Source: an uncultured Flavobacteriaceae bacterium (GTDB lineage Bacteria > Bacteroidota > Bacteroidia > Flavobacteriales > Flavobacteriaceae). Taken from it: a stretch of DNA of 64,000 bases. The notes beneath the pieces were generated by a model. The model did no database searches. It was not told the origin of the DNA and saw only the letters and a list, made by a program, of their open reading frames with translations. The position numbers and the translations under genes are program-made. The stretch's first letter is position 1. Every line of letters begins with the position of its first letter. Location: assembly GCA_947486785.1 (NCBI GenBank), contig CANKUU010000003.1:62001-126000 (forward strand), read 5' to 3'. Shown piece after piece: positions 47,165 to 56,401 of this stretch.

Positions 47165-48895
47165 ATGAAAACACTTAGTTACCTTTCCCTATTTTTTACA
47201 CTTTTATCCTGTCAATCAAACTCAAAAAGTGAGGTGGCAAATGCTATAGATGTTTCCTTTTCTAGCGCTTTAAATATGGAGTCTAAAGATGGTCGTTTGT
47301 TGTTAATGTTATCAAGTGACGATTCAAAAGAGCCTCGTTTTCAAATTAATGACGGCCTAAGTACTCAATTGATTTATGGAATGAATGTAGAAGGAATGAC
47401 ACCTGGTAAGAAAATAACTTTTACCAATGAAACCTTCGGATATCCGTATGCTAGTTTAGCTGAAGTGCCTCCCGGGGAGTACAATGTTCAGGCTTTATTG
47501 CATGTTTATGAAACCTTTAACCTGTCATCAGGTCATAGCGTTAAACTACCTATGGATCAAGGAGAGGGTCAAAAATGGAATAAATCTCCAGGTAATTTGT
47601 ACAGTAAACCCTTTAAAATATCGGTTACAGAAAAGGGAATTAACAATGTAGCTATTGTGATGGATCAAATAATACCGCCCATTGAAGAACCTCAAGACAC
47701 CGAATGGATAAAGCACATTAAAGTAAAATCTAAAAAGCTATCAAAGTTTTGGGGTAGAGATATCTATCTTGGTGCTCATGTGCTTTTACCAAAAGGATTT
47801 AAAGAACATACAGAGGCAAAGTATCCTTTAATGGTTTTTCATGGTCATTTTCCATCTAATTTCGGTGGTTTTCGTACTACGCCACCCGACCCTAACCTAA
47901 AACCAGAATATTCTGAACGTTTTGGTATTGACGCTTATAATATTTTAGAACAGCAAGAAGCATATGACTTTTATAAACGATGGAACGAACCTGATTTTCC
48001 TCGAATGTTAATTGTAGAAATACAACATCCAACGCCCTATTATGACGATTCTTATGCTGTAAATTCTGCAAGTCAAGGGCCTTATGGTGATGCAATTACT
48101 TACGAACTTATTCCTGAAATAGAAAGACAATTTAGAGGAATTGGCGAAGGGTGGTCTCGGTTTTTATATGGTGGTTCTACTGGGGGTTGGGAAGCTTTGG
48201 CGGTACAAGTAAAATATCCTGAAGAATATAATGGCTGTTTTGCTGCTTGCCCCGATCCTATTGATTTTAGAGCCTATTGCTTAACCAACATTTATAAAGA
48301 TAAAAACGCTTATTATTATGATAGTGATCATAAAAAATTAGAGGTGCCTGCCCACAGAAATTATCTAGGTGATATTCAAACAACGCTGCGTTCGGCCAAT
48401 CATTTAGAATTGGTTTTAGGTGATAAATCACGTTCAGGTCAACAATGGGATATTTGGGAGGCAACCTATTCTCCTCAAGGATCAGATGGTTATCCAGTTC
48501 GCATTTGGGATAAAATGACAGGTGATATTGATCATGAAGTAGCGGAGTATTGGAAAGAGAATTATGATCTAAAGCACATTTTAGAGCGCGATTGGGGCAA
48601 ACTAGGAGAGAACCTTAAAGGAAAAATTCATATCTATTGTGGTGATATGGATAATTACTACTTAAACAACGCGGTATATTTAATGGAAGAATTTTTAGAA
48701 AATACAACCAATCCATATTATGAAGGAGAAGTACAATATGGTGACCGTGCCGAGCATTGTTGGAACGGAGACCCAAAGCTACCAAACGCCGTTACTCGAT
48801 TGAGGTACAATAGCATGTATGTACCAAAAATTATGAAGCGCATATCCGAAAGTGCTCCAAAAGGTGCAGATTTAAAAAGTTGGAGGTACCAGTAG
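47165..48895 (+). CDS. lipoprotein with esterase (alpha/beta hydrolase) domain
   Basis: The protein has 576 residues. The lipoprotein signal ends TLLSC (Cys16). Residues 25-165 form a beta-rich N-terminal domain. The C-terminal part is an esterase-D-like alpha/beta hydrolase: KYPLMVFHGHFPSNFGG (about residues 219-235) is the oxyanion-side strand, and the nucleophile elbow is GGSTGGW (Ser338). A C-terminal His in HCWNGDP (about 539) may complete the triad. The family includes carbohydrate and feruloyl esterases. A surface or periplasmic esterase is inferred; the substrate is unknown. The gene stands alone. Confidence 0.7.
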   Translation: MKTLSYLSLFFTLLSCQSNSKSEVANAIDVSFSSALNMESKDGRLLLMLSSDDSKEPRFQINDGLSTQLIYGMNVEGMTPGKKITFTNETFGYPYASLAEVPPGEYNVQALLHVYETFNLSSGHSVKLPMDQGEGQKWNKSPGNLYSKPFKISVTEKGINNVAIVMDQIIPPIEEPQDTEWIKHIKVKSKKLSKFWGRDIYLGAHVLLPKGFKEHTEAKYPLMVFHGHFPSNFGGFRTTPPDPNLKPEYSERFGIDAYNILEQQEAYDFYKRWNEPDFPRMLIVEIQHPTPYYDDSYAVNSASQGPYGDAITYELIPEIERQFRGIGEGWSRFLYGGSTGGWEALAVQVKYPEEYNGCFAACPDPIDFRAYCLTNIYKDKNAYYYDSDHKKLEVPAHRNYLGDIQTTLRSANHLELVLGDKSRSGQQWDIWEATYSPQGSDGYPVRIWDKMTGDIDHEVAEYWKENYDLKHILERDWGKLGENLKGKIHIYCGDMDNYYLNNAVYLMEEFLENTTNPYYEGEVQYGDRAEHCWNGDPKLPNAVTRLRYNSMYVPKIMKRISESAPKGADLKSWRYQ

Positions 48896-49348
48896 TGGTC
48901 ACAAATTGTTTAGGTTAAAGGGGGTAATGCTATAGGCAATAGCTCTTATTAAATAGATGCAAGTGGTGAATATGTTGCAAGCTGTACAGCTTTTATTTTA
49001 TAATTAAAAGAGTACTATGGTTTGGTATGTTGTGTTCAAAAATAGTTAAAATGTTGACCCTCAAAAAACCTGTTAGTACATAACATAGATGAACTAAAAA
49101 AAGGTTATCCGAATTTTGTAAAACGGGTGGCAGATAAGAAAGTGCTAAATTTTTTTGCTTATAAGTTAAAATAAATTGTAAGTTTTATACGAGGTAATTT
49201 TAGGGTTAATTAAGGCTTCGAGTAGGTAAAAACCTGTTAAATTGATATTCTATTTAGATTCATTAAATTTGGTTGATTTAGTGGTTTAAAAACTGAAATA
49301 TGCCTCATAATTCTAAGGCGTTAAAATAAAATTTTATACGAAAAGAAC
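48896..49348. other. non-coding region between the esterase and HNH genes
   Basis: No intact gene is present. A short open stretch at 49058-49174 encodes NIDELKKGYPNFVKRV and DKKVLNFFAYKLK without a start codon, perhaps a remnant of a lost gene. No terminator or promoter is clear. Confidence 0.45.
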
Positions 49349-49903
49349 ATGAAAAATTACCTACCCGAAAAATGGAAAAAAATTGAATTTGAAGAAAATA
49401 TTTCGGAAAAGGAAAGGTATCTAATTTCTACTTATGGTAGAGTAAAAAGTTTAAAGGTGGACCCCGAGTACGGAATACTCATAAAATTATTTTCAGTAAA
49501 TAGTTACCAAAGACTACCATTGCTTCAAAAGAATGGAAAAAGAACTGCAAGATATATTCACAAATTGGTGGCTGAAACTTTTATTGAAAAGAAAGACGAG
49601 GCACAAACCTTTGTTATTCATTTGGATTATAATAAAGACAATAATAATATTTGGAATTTAGCCTGGGCTACCAAGGAAGAAAAAGAAGCACATCAATTTA
49701 GTAACCCGATTTATAAAAATCCATCTAATAGAGTCAGAAACTCAAAACTTAATGAAGGAAGGGTGAAAATAATAAAGCGCAAATTAAACGATCCAAATAG
49801 AAAAACGCGTTTAAAAATGATAGCGAAGCAATTTGGTATATCTGAAATGCAATTACATCGAATTAAAACCGGTGAGAATTGGGGGTATGTAACTACAGAT
49901 TAA
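49349..49903 (+). CDS. NUMOD4 and HNH domain protein with C-terminal helix-turn-helix
   Basis: The protein has 184 residues. The N-terminal segment EKWKKIEF followed by ERYLISTYGRVKSL (about residues 6-36) is a NUMOD4 domain. The middle (YIHKLVAETF, VIHLDYNKDNNNIWNLAWAT, about 73-111) is the HNH-type endonuclease motif with the usual His and Asn. The C-terminal 50 residues (LKMIAKQFGISEMQLHRIKTGENWGYV) read as a DNA-binding helix-turn-helix. Such proteins are related to intron-borne homing endonucleases, but this one is free-standing in a chromosomal region without phage or intron genes. DNA-nicking activity is not proven. Confidence 0.75.
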   Translation: MKNYLPEKWKKIEFEENISEKERYLISTYGRVKSLKVDPEYGILIKLFSVNSYQRLPLLQKNGKRTARYIHKLVAETFIEKKDEAQTFVIHLDYNKDNNNIWNLAWATKEEKEAHQFSNPIYKNPSNRVRNSKLNEGRVKIIKRKLNDPNRKTRLKMIAKQFGISEMQLHRIKTGENWGYVTTD

Positions 49904-49997
49904 AATTAAGAATCATATTAATATTTTTGCCTAAAATCTGTTGGTGTAATACTAAAGTAGTTCTTAGCACAAAAAAATATAGAATAAGCAGTTAAAT

Positions 49998-50040
49998 GAG
50001 CTCAAAGACTTAAGAATAATTTAAGTTTTCGAGCTCTTTT
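49998..50040 (+). terminator. hairpin and T-run between the HNH and esterase genes
   Basis: GAGCTCAAAGACTTAA pairs with TTAAGTTTTCGAGCTC over 16 positions, with one A-C mismatch and one G-U pair, followed by TTTT at 50037-50040. It probably ends the HNH transcript and lies 40 bp before the next gene. Confidence 0.6.
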
Positions 50041-50079
50041 AATATCTTGTAGTTTATTGCAATTAAAAAATGTGTAAAA

Positions 50080-50940
50080 ATGAAAAGAATGATTTTGTCC
50101 TTTATACTTGCCCTAGGTATTTCACACGCTGCTATTGGCCAAACAGGCAGGGTATATGATAAGCTTAGCATGGCTAGTAAAATTTTAAAAATGGACCGCA
50201 ATTACGCAGTATATCTTCCGCCAGACTATGATATTTCCGACCGTAGTTATCCCGTGCTCTATTTGTTGCACGGGGCAAGTGATAATCAAACAGGCTGGGT
50301 ACAGTTTGGAGAAGTTCATAGTATAGCAGATGCTGCCATTAAATCAGGTATTGCAACTTCCATGATAATTATAATGCCAGATGCGGACACAGGTAAAATG
50401 GGGTATTTTAATGAAGGTAAAGATTGGCGCTATGAAGATTTCTTTTTTGAAGAATTTATGCCTTTCGTAGAAGAGAAATATCGTATTAGAAAAGATAAAA
50501 AATATCGGGCGATTGCTGGCCTCTCAATGGGTGGAGGCGGTTCTTTTATGTACGCTTTACATCATCCAGAATTATTTTCTTCGGCATGCCCATTAAGTGC
50601 TTATGTAGGGCCTTTAAAAATCGAAGATTTTGATAACCGCCTGTTACAAACTGATGTAAAATATAGCCAAAAGGAAAAAGAAGAATATTTTAAAAAACAT
50701 AATGTAATAGAATTATTAGAAACAGTTTCTTTGGAGCAAATTAAATCAGTACGATGGTATATTGATTGTGGCGATGATGATTTTCTGTATGAGGGTAATA
50801 GTTTAATTCATATAGCGATGCGCAAAAAGAAGATTCCACACGAGTATAGAGTTAAAGATGGTAAACATAATTGGCCTTACTGGCGACAGGCATTGCCAGA
50901 TGTTCTTGAATTTGTTTCACAAGCATTTCATCAAAACTAA
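50080..50940 (+). CDS. secreted esterase (alpha/beta hydrolase, esterase-D type)
   Basis: The protein has 286 residues. A signal peptide (about 20 residues, ISHAAIGQ) predicts a periplasmic or extracellular location. The core has YPVLYLLHGASDNQTGW (about residues 59-75), the nucleophile GLSMGG (Ser149), the likely acidic residue in DCGDDDFLY and the catalytic His in KDGKHNWPYW. It belongs to the Esterase family (PF00756) with acetyl-, feruloyl- and S-formylglutathione-type members. It is followed after 5 bp by a small membrane protein and then an aldo/keto reductase, probably one operon. Confidence 0.82.
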   Translation: MKRMILSFILALGISHAAIGQTGRVYDKLSMASKILKMDRNYAVYLPPDYDISDRSYPVLYLLHGASDNQTGWVQFGEVHSIADAAIKSGIATSMIIIMPDADTGKMGYFNEGKDWRYEDFFFEEFMPFVEEKYRIRKDKKYRAIAGLSMGGGGSFMYALHHPELFSSACPLSAYVGPLKIEDFDNRLLQTDVKYSQKEKEEYFKKHNVIELLETVSLEQIKSVRWYIDCGDDDFLYEGNSLIHIAMRKKKIPHEYRVKDGKHNWPYWRQALPDVLEFVSQAFHQN

Positions 50941-50945
50941 GATTT

Positions 50946-51128
50946 ATGAATATGCGGCGTATTTTAATTCAAGTTGTTGTGGCTATTATTTTGTTTACCG
51001 TAGTATCGGTAATATTAGAGCGTAGTTATTCGCAAGAAGTATGGTTTGCAAAAGGGAAAGTAGCATTAGCATTTGGAGCCGTATATGGTGTTTTTTTGGT
51101 GGTAAAAGAAAAGTTTATTAAGAAGTAG
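50946..51128 (+). CDS. small membrane protein of unknown function
   Basis: The protein has 60 residues. It contains two hydrophobic stretches (about residues 6-23 and 39-54) that form one membrane hairpin, with a charged loop between them and a basic end (VKEKFIKK). It is 5 bp after the esterase gene and 5 bp before the aldo/keto reductase gene, so it belongs to the same operon. A start at the second Met codon (50952) is equally possible. I do not recognise a family. Confidence 0.6.
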   Translation: MNMRRILIQVVVAIILFTVVSVILERSYSQEVWFAKGKVALAFGAVYGVFLVVKEKFIKK

Positions 51129-51133
51129 AGCGC

Positions 51134-52105
51134 ATGAAATACAGAGTCTTAGGAAAAACAAACTGGCCCGTTAGTGAGGTTGGTTATGGTATGTGGGGTA
51201 TGGCAGGTTGGTCAGAAAGTAGTGACGTGCAATCAGCCAGAAGCTTAGATCTTGCTGTAGAAAATGGGGTTACTTTTTTTGATACTGCTTGGGGTTATGG
51301 TGAAGGTCATAGCGAAAAATTGCTAGGTCAGTTGTTACGACGGCACACCACCAAAAAACTGTATGCAGCAAGTAAAATTCCACCAAAAAATTTTAAATGG
51401 CCTGCAAAAAAATCCTATTTATTTGAGGATTCTTATCCTAGCGAACATATTATATCATATACCGAAAAGACCTTAAAAAATTTAGGACGTGATCAAATTG
51501 ATCTGATGCAGTTTCATACATGGGACGATAGTTGGAGCGATCGTGAGGAATGGCAACGCACAATTGAAGATTTAAAAGCTTCTGGAAAAATTGCCGCTAT
51601 GGGTATTAGCCTAAATCGTTGGGAACCAGAGAATGGAATTCTTGCACTTAAAACAGGAATGTTAGATGTGGTTCAAGTAATTTATAATATTTTCGATCAA
51701 AACCCAGAAGATGTGCTTTTTCCTATATGTGAGGCACTTAATATTGGTGTAATTGCGCGAGTACCTTTTGATGAAGGTACCTTAACAGGTGCAATTACCA
51801 AAGAAACTACTTTTCCTAAAGATGATTGGAGAGCGAGCTATTTTGTGCCTGAAAACCTAAATTCAAGTGTTGATCACGCCGATGCTTTGCGGCCACTAGT
51901 GCCCGAATTAATGTCTATGGCAGAAATGGCTCTTCGGTTTATTGCAATGAACAAAACCGTAAGCACTATGATACCTGGTATGCGTAAAGAAAAAAATGTT
52001 CTTGCAAATTCAGCCATTAGTGACGGCAAAGGTTTGCCCGAAGATTTATATCAAAAATTAAAAAAACATCGTTGGGATAGGAAACCTACAATTTGGTCGC
52101 AATAA
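51134..52105 (+). CDS. aldo/keto reductase
   Basis: The protein has 323 residues of the (beta/alpha)8 AKR fold. The catalytic Asp and Tyr are in FFDTAWGYGEGHSEK (Asp50, Tyr55), the Lys is in AASKIPP (about 84) and the His/Gln site is LMQFHTWDD. The NADPH-binding end is typical (STMIPGMRKEKNV). AKRs reduce sugars or aldehydes; this subgroup often acts on sugar derivatives, but the substrate is not determined. It is the third gene of the operon 50080-52105 and converges on a VOC gene, 3 bp apart. Confidence 0.9.
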   Translation: MKYRVLGKTNWPVSEVGYGMWGMAGWSESSDVQSARSLDLAVENGVTFFDTAWGYGEGHSEKLLGQLLRRHTTKKLYAASKIPPKNFKWPAKKSYLFEDSYPSEHIISYTEKTLKNLGRDQIDLMQFHTWDDSWSDREEWQRTIEDLKASGKIAAMGISLNRWEPENGILALKTGMLDVVQVIYNIFDQNPEDVLFPICEALNIGVIARVPFDEGTLTGAITKETTFPKDDWRASYFVPENLNSSVDHADALRPLVPELMSMAEMALRFIAMNKTVSTMIPGMRKEKNVLANSAISDGKGLPEDLYQKLKKHRWDRKPTIWSQ

Positions 52106-52108
52106 GAT

Positions 52109-52534
52109 TTATTTAGCGAAAAGTTGATTCATATCTTTAAAGGCCTTAAACTCTAATGCATTACCTGCGGGGTCTAAAAAAAACATGGTGGCTTGTTCAC
52201 CCACCTCACCTTTAAAACGAATATAAGGCTCAATTACAAATTGTACTCCTTTCAACTTAAGATGCTCTGAAAATGATTGAAATACCTCCCAAGAAAGTAC
52301 TACGCCATAGTGGGGTACTGGTACAGCATGGCCGTCAACCGCATTGTGATGTAATTCTTCTGAAGATGATTTAGGCTTATAATGAATTACAAGCTGATGA
52401 CCAAAGAGGTTAAAATCAACCCAATGGTCACTACTTCTGCCTTCTTCGCATTCAAGTACATCTCTGTAGAAAGTGCGGCACTTTGCTAAGTTATGAACGG
52501 GTATCGCGATATGAAAAGGAGTGATATTTGGCAT
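52109..52534 (-). CDS. VOC family protein (glyoxalase/dioxygenase-like)
   Basis: The protein has 141 residues with the vicinal-oxygen-chelate fold: [20 protein letters not shown] (residues 6-25) is the first beta-alpha-beta-beta unit, and [20 protein letters not shown] the second. Metal-ligand-like residues are His8, Glu in VIEPYIRF and Glu near the end (ALEFKAFKD). The family includes glyoxalase I, fosfomycin resistance proteins and dioxygenases; which activity is present is open. It follows the alpha/beta-hydrolase gene by 28 bp on the same strand. Confidence 0.8.
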   Translation of the reverse strand: MPNITPFHIAIPVHNLAKCRTFYRDVLECEEGRSSDHWVDFNLFGHQLVIHYKPKSSSEELHHNAVDGHAVPVPHYGVVLSWEVFQSFSEHLKLKGVQFVIEPYIRFKGEVGEQATMFFLDPAGNALEFKAFKDMNQLFAK

Positions 52535-52562
52535 AAGTTCTTTTTTTAAAAATAGCTTTTTT

Positions 52563-53402
52563 TTACGATTTTAAAAAGCGTATTATTTTAGTATTAACCT
52601 TATCGCTATATAAGGAGTGTCCTAAGCCGTTGGTCTTTATGATGCTACTATTTTTCCACTGATGGTGTACCTGTGCTGAGCACCAAAAAGGGGTAATGGT
52701 ATCAAATTCATCATGCACAAGAAGTCCTTTTTGAGAGCAAGAGAGAACGAATTTTTTTGTGGAAAACCATTCAAAATTAAAGCCAAATTTTTTTATAAAA
52801 TACTGCTCTAAATGCTGCATAAGTTTAGTACTCAAACCTAGCATATTTTTGTACTGTTTGGTAAATTCTGATAACTCAGAGGGCGCGGCTAATGCTACTA
52901 ATTTTTCAATGGAAGTATTGGGGTACTTATATTGATGGTATAACATGGTCATGCCACCAATCGAATGACCAATTATATATACAGGTTTGTACTTTTCAAT
53001 TATTTTTTGGGCACAATCTGCATATAAAGGAACGTTGAATATTTTTCCGCTCGAGTTACCATGTGCTGGCGCATCCATAGCAACAATGTTGTACTGTGAT
53101 TCTTGTAGCTTATTAACTAAAGATTGCCAGCGAAAACTATTACTTTCCCAGCCATGAAGCAGTAAAACTGTAGCACCTGAACCGTGCCATTTATAAGTTT
53201 GAATGAGTTGGTTGTGACATTCTAATTGGGCATCTTTCGCCTTTTCTAGAAATGCCTTTTGATTGGCACGTATTTTACCTTTACGTGGAGTGCAAAATAG
53301 GGTATAGGCTTTTTTTGAGCTATTTTGTTTCGAAAATAAAACCCATGAGTTAAGGTAAATTCCGTAGCATCTTCGGATACATTTATCAAGTATATTTTTC
53401 AT
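52563..53402 (-). CDS. alpha/beta hydrolase
   Basis: The protein has 279 residues from the ATG at 53402 (a TTG at 53417 is less likely). The core reads [20 protein letters not shown] (oxyanion strand), [13 protein letters not shown], the nucleophile elbow GHSIGG (Ser about residue 146), and [12 protein letters not shown] with GLGHSLY near the C-terminus for Asp and His. This is the common hydrolase fold of esterases, thioesterases and peptidases. It has no signal peptide. It lies in a minus-strand run with the VOC gene downstream and the HerA-like gene and lipoprotein upstream. Confidence 0.85.
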   Translation of the reverse strand: MKNILDKCIRRCYGIYLNSWVLFSKQNSSKKAYTLFCTPRKGKIRANQKAFLEKAKDAQLECHNQLIQTYKWHGSGATVLLLHGWESNSFRWQSLVNKLQESQYNIVAMDAPAHGNSSGKIFNVPLYADCAQKIIEKYKPVYIIGHSIGGMTMLYHQYKYPNTSIEKLVALAAPSELSEFTKQYKNMLGLSTKLMQHLEQYFIKKFGFNFEWFSTKKFVLSCSQKGLLVHDEFDTITPFWCSAQVHHQWKNSSIIKTNGLGHSLYSDKVNTKIIRFLKS

Positions 53403-53478
53403 TTTAGACAAACACAAGTTAATCCCTTAATAGTCAATGAAGAATAAAAGGCATTTTAGGCATTGGGTATTTAAAGAT

Positions 53479-54033
53479 TTATTTCCAACCCAACATCATA
53501 TATTTAATTTTTGCTTTGTCTGGTATTTGAACGAGTTCAATGTCGGTATTGGTATTATATCGCAAATTAGCAGGAAGTTCTTTTTTATCAATCGTAAAAT
53601 ACAAATCACTATTTTTTATAAATACCACTACATTGTTCATAGAGGTTAGTAACTTAGATATTTCATAATTATCTTTAATGTCTTTAAAGGTGCTAGCGAG
53701 ACCAATATTCTTTTCCGTAATAAATCGAGGATCTTGAATTCGAACGTTTTGTATGGTAGCAATACTATCGCTACTAGGGGTTAAGGTGAGTAAATGGTTG
53801 CCTCCTTTTTCGAAAATATCAATTTTTTTTGCACCAAAACCATTCATTAATCTAGCAGTATCCCTAACGATAGAATCTTGATCAAAAATAATTTCTAGAT
53901 CCCGTACTAGGCTAGATTTATTTAATTTTCCAATACTCGATTTTGTAATTAAAAAGTTGGTATCAATTTTTTTTTCGCAGTTCAAAAAAAATATACTGCA
54001 AAAAAAGCAGGTTGTTATGAGGTGTTTTTTCAT
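53479..54033 (-). CDS. lipoprotein of unknown function
   Basis: The protein has 184 residues. The lipoprotein signal ends FFLNC (Cys19). The mature part has conserved-looking alpha/beta segments (IFEKGGNHLLTLTPSS, DLYFTIDKKELP) and ends with KYMMLGWK. It is 3 bp downstream of the HerA-like ATPase gene, so translation is probably coupled. I recognise it as a flavobacterial-type lipoprotein but do not know its function. Confidence 0.6.
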   Translation of the reverse strand: MKKHLITTCFFCSIFFLNCEKKIDTNFLITKSSIGKLNKSSLVRDLEIIFDQDSIVRDTARLMNGFGAKKIDIFEKGGNHLLTLTPSSDSIATIQNVRIQDPRFITEKNIGLASTFKDIKDNYEISKLLTSMNNVVVFIKNSDLYFTIDKKELPANLRYNTNTDIELVQIPDKAKIKYMMLGWK

Positions 54034-54036
54034 GTC

Positions 54037-55542
54037 TTATCGTAAAACTTTTTTAAGTACTCCTAATACTCCTCGTATGAATGTAGCACTTGTAAGAACT
54101 TTTATTACTGGGTTTTGTGCGCTTCTTCTTCTATTTGAAGTTCTCGTAGCTGCAGGTTTTTGTTTTTCTTTTGCTAAGATTTCTTCCGCTTTTTCAATTT
54201 TTTCATTAAGTATCTCATAAGCGCTTTCTCTGTCGATAACTTCACCATATTTTTTGACCAATTTTGAGTTTTTAATAACAGATTCAAGTTCACTGTCAGA
54301 AAGTACGTCCATACGACTCATTGGTGCTCTTAAAAGCGTTGCAGCTAGTGGTGTTGGTCTTCCTTTTTCGTCTAAAGCAGATATAAGCGCTTCGCCAATG
54401 CCTAAAGAAGTTAATACTTCTTTAGTGTTGTAGAATTCTGATTCTGGATAGTTTTCTGCCGTAAGCTTAATTGCTTTTCGATCTCGTGCTGTAAATGCCC
54501 TCAAGGCGTGCTGAACTTTTAAACCCAATTGGGCAAGAACTTCATTAGGCACATCGGTAGGGTTTTGGGTTACAAAATACAGCCCTATACCTTTAGATCT
54601 AATTAATTTTACAATACTTTCAATTTGGTCTAATAAAGCTTTTGAAGCTTCTTTAAAAATAAGGTGAGCTTCGTCAATAAATAAGATGAGCTCGGGTTGA
54701 TTACTATCACCCTGTTCAGGAAAAGTGGAATAAATTTCTGCCAACATGCTCAACATAAACGTAGAAAATAATTTGGGTCGGTCTTGAATATCGGTAAGGC
54801 GAAGAATATTAATATATCCTTTCCCATTTTTATCAATACGAGTTAGGTCTTCAACATCAAAAGATTTTTCTCCAAAGAAAAGATCTGCACCCTGCTGTTC
54901 AAGCTCTATTATTTTTCTTAAAATAGTACCTGTGGAGCTTTTTGAAATTCTACCATATTCTTTCGTAAATTCGGCTTTGCCAGTTTCTGTAGAATATTGA
55001 AGAACTTTTTTAAAATCTTTTAAATCTAATAAGGGTAGTTTATTGTCATCGCAAAATTTAAAAATAACAGAAACAATACTTTCTTGTGTTTCTGTAAGAT
55101 CAAGAATACGGGAAAGTAAAGTAGGACCGAATTCTGAAACAGTAGCTCTTAGTTTTACTCCATCTTGCTCTGAAAGCGATAAAATTTCTACAGGAAAACC
55201 TTTGGCTTCAAACGGAAGTCCAATCTTTTCATGGCGTTCGTTAATTTTAGCATGCCCTGGGCTAGGTTGGGCAATACCACTTAAATCTCCTTTTAAATCC
55301 ATCAATAATACAGGAATTCCTTTTTCAGAAAGATTTTCAGCAAGTACTTGTAGTGTTTTTGTTTTTCCAGTTCCTGTGGCTCCTGCAATGAGGCCGTGAC
55401 GATTTAATGTTTTTAATGGAATTTTAACGTGCGCATTTGTAAGTGCTTCTCCGTTTAACATTGCTGCTCCCATGGTGATAAAATCACCTTTTGTACTATA
55501 GCCCTTTTCAATATGAGCAAAGAATTTATCGGTATTACCCAT
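54037..55542 (-). CDS. HerA-like ATPase (DUF853/helicase HerA-like C-terminal family)
   Basis: The protein has 501 residues. Walker A is GATGTGKTKTLQV (residues 54-66) and Walker B LILFIDEAHLIF (about 290). In between lies the FtsK/HerA-type ATPase fold. A Pro/Arg/Ala-rich basic segment (QKPAATRTSNRRRSAQNPV) and a C-terminal short domain follow. Family members are thought to be DNA-translocating ATPases, but no partner nuclease (NurA) is seen here. Its role in the cell is not known. Confidence 0.82.
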   Translation of the reverse strand: MGNTDKFFAHIEKGYSTKGDFITMGAAMLNGEALTNAHVKIPLKTLNRHGLIAGATGTGKTKTLQVLAENLSEKGIPVLLMDLKGDLSGIAQPSPGHAKINERHEKIGLPFEAKGFPVEILSLSEQDGVKLRATVSEFGPTLLSRILDLTETQESIVSVIFKFCDDNKLPLLDLKDFKKVLQYSTETGKAEFTKEYGRISKSSTGTILRKIIELEQQGADLFFGEKSFDVEDLTRIDKNGKGYINILRLTDIQDRPKLFSTFMLSMLAEIYSTFPEQGDSNQPELILFIDEAHLIFKEASKALLDQIESIVKLIRSKGIGLYFVTQNPTDVPNEVLAQLGLKVQHALRAFTARDRKAIKLTAENYPESEFYNTKEVLTSLGIGEALISALDEKGRPTPLAATLLRAPMSRMDVLSDSELESVIKNSKLVKKYGEVIDRESAYEILNEKIEKAEEILAKEKQKPAATRTSNRRRSAQNPVIKVLTSATFIRGVLGVLKKVLR

Positions 55543-55713
55543 CTCTTTAAATTTGGTATAAAAATACGTGAATTTTTGTTTTTGGGCGATTTCGGGTGAA
55601 TAAGTTTTTTTTAAAGTAATGAGGTACCTTAGAGAATGGCAGTAAGAACAATCAAAGTTTTAAATAGCTTGTAGCTTAAGCAAGTTATTTTAGTATTTAG
55701 ACTTTATCCACCT

Positions 55714-55721
55714 TATATTTG
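55714..55721 (+). promoter_or_regulatory. -7 element just before queE
   Basis: TATATTTG fits TAnnTTTG exactly and ends 4 bp before the ATG at 55726. The transcript would start at, or within a base or two of, the start codon (possibly leaderless). A -33 TTTG is not clear. Confidence 0.45.
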
Positions 55722-55725
55722 CAAA

Positions 55726-56358
55726 ATGGTAAAAGAGGATGTTTTGGCGCTAGTGGATAAGGGTTTGATGCTTCCTTTAATGGAAGAATTTTATACTATT
55801 CAGGGCGAAGGGTTTTACAAAGGCACAGCGGCTTATTTTATACGAGTTGGTGGTTGTGATGTAGGATGCCATTGGTGTGACGTTAAAGAAAGTTGGAATG
55901 CAGAGTTGCATCCGCCAACGGCAATAGAACACATTGTAAACAACGCTGCCACTTATTCTGATACTATTGTAGTTACTGGAGGTGAACCCCTTACTTGGGA
56001 TATGGAACCTTTAACAAAAGCTTTGCAGGCAAAAGGTTTAAAAACCCATATTGAAACTTCTGGAGCCTACGCTTTATCTGGTCATTGGAACTGGATTTGC
56101 CTCTCGCCTAAAAAGAATAAGCTTCCTTTTGGAAAAGTGTACGATGTAGCTAACGAATTAAAGGTGATTATTTATAATAAACACGATTTTATTTTCGCAG
56201 AAGAACAAGCTTCGAAAACCAATTCAGAGTGTATTTTGTATTTGCAACCAGAATGGAGCGTTAGTGATAAGGTTACACCGCTTATTGTTGATTACGTAAT
56301 GAAAAATCCGAAATGGAAAGTGTCTTTGCAAACACATAAATACTTAAATATCCCTTAA
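55726..56358 (+). CDS. queE: 7-carboxy-7-deazaguanine synthase (radical SAM)
   Basis: The protein has 210 residues. It contains a radical SAM cluster-binding motif CX3CX2C in GGCDVGCHWCDV (Cys44, Cys48, Cys51) and the segment EEFYTIQGEGFYKGTAAYFI typical of QueE. It converts 6-carboxytetrahydropterin to 7-carboxy-7-deazaguanine, a step of queuosine (preQ0) synthesis. VVTGGEPLTWD is the SAM/ribose segment. It is a single gene without other queuosine genes nearby, and its start lies 4 bp after a -7 element. Confidence 0.93.
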   Translation: MVKEDVLALVDKGLMLPLMEEFYTIQGEGFYKGTAAYFIRVGGCDVGCHWCDVKESWNAELHPPTAIEHIVNNAATYSDTIVVTGGEPLTWDMEPLTKALQAKGLKTHIETSGAYALSGHWNWICLSPKKNKLPFGKVYDVANELKVIIYNKHDFIFAEEQASKTNSECILYLQPEWSVSDKVTPLIVDYVMKNPKWKVSLQTHKYLNIP

Positions 56359-56401
56359 AGGTGGGTAACTTCTTTTTATGAGTAGCGGATTTAAATAGGT
56401 A

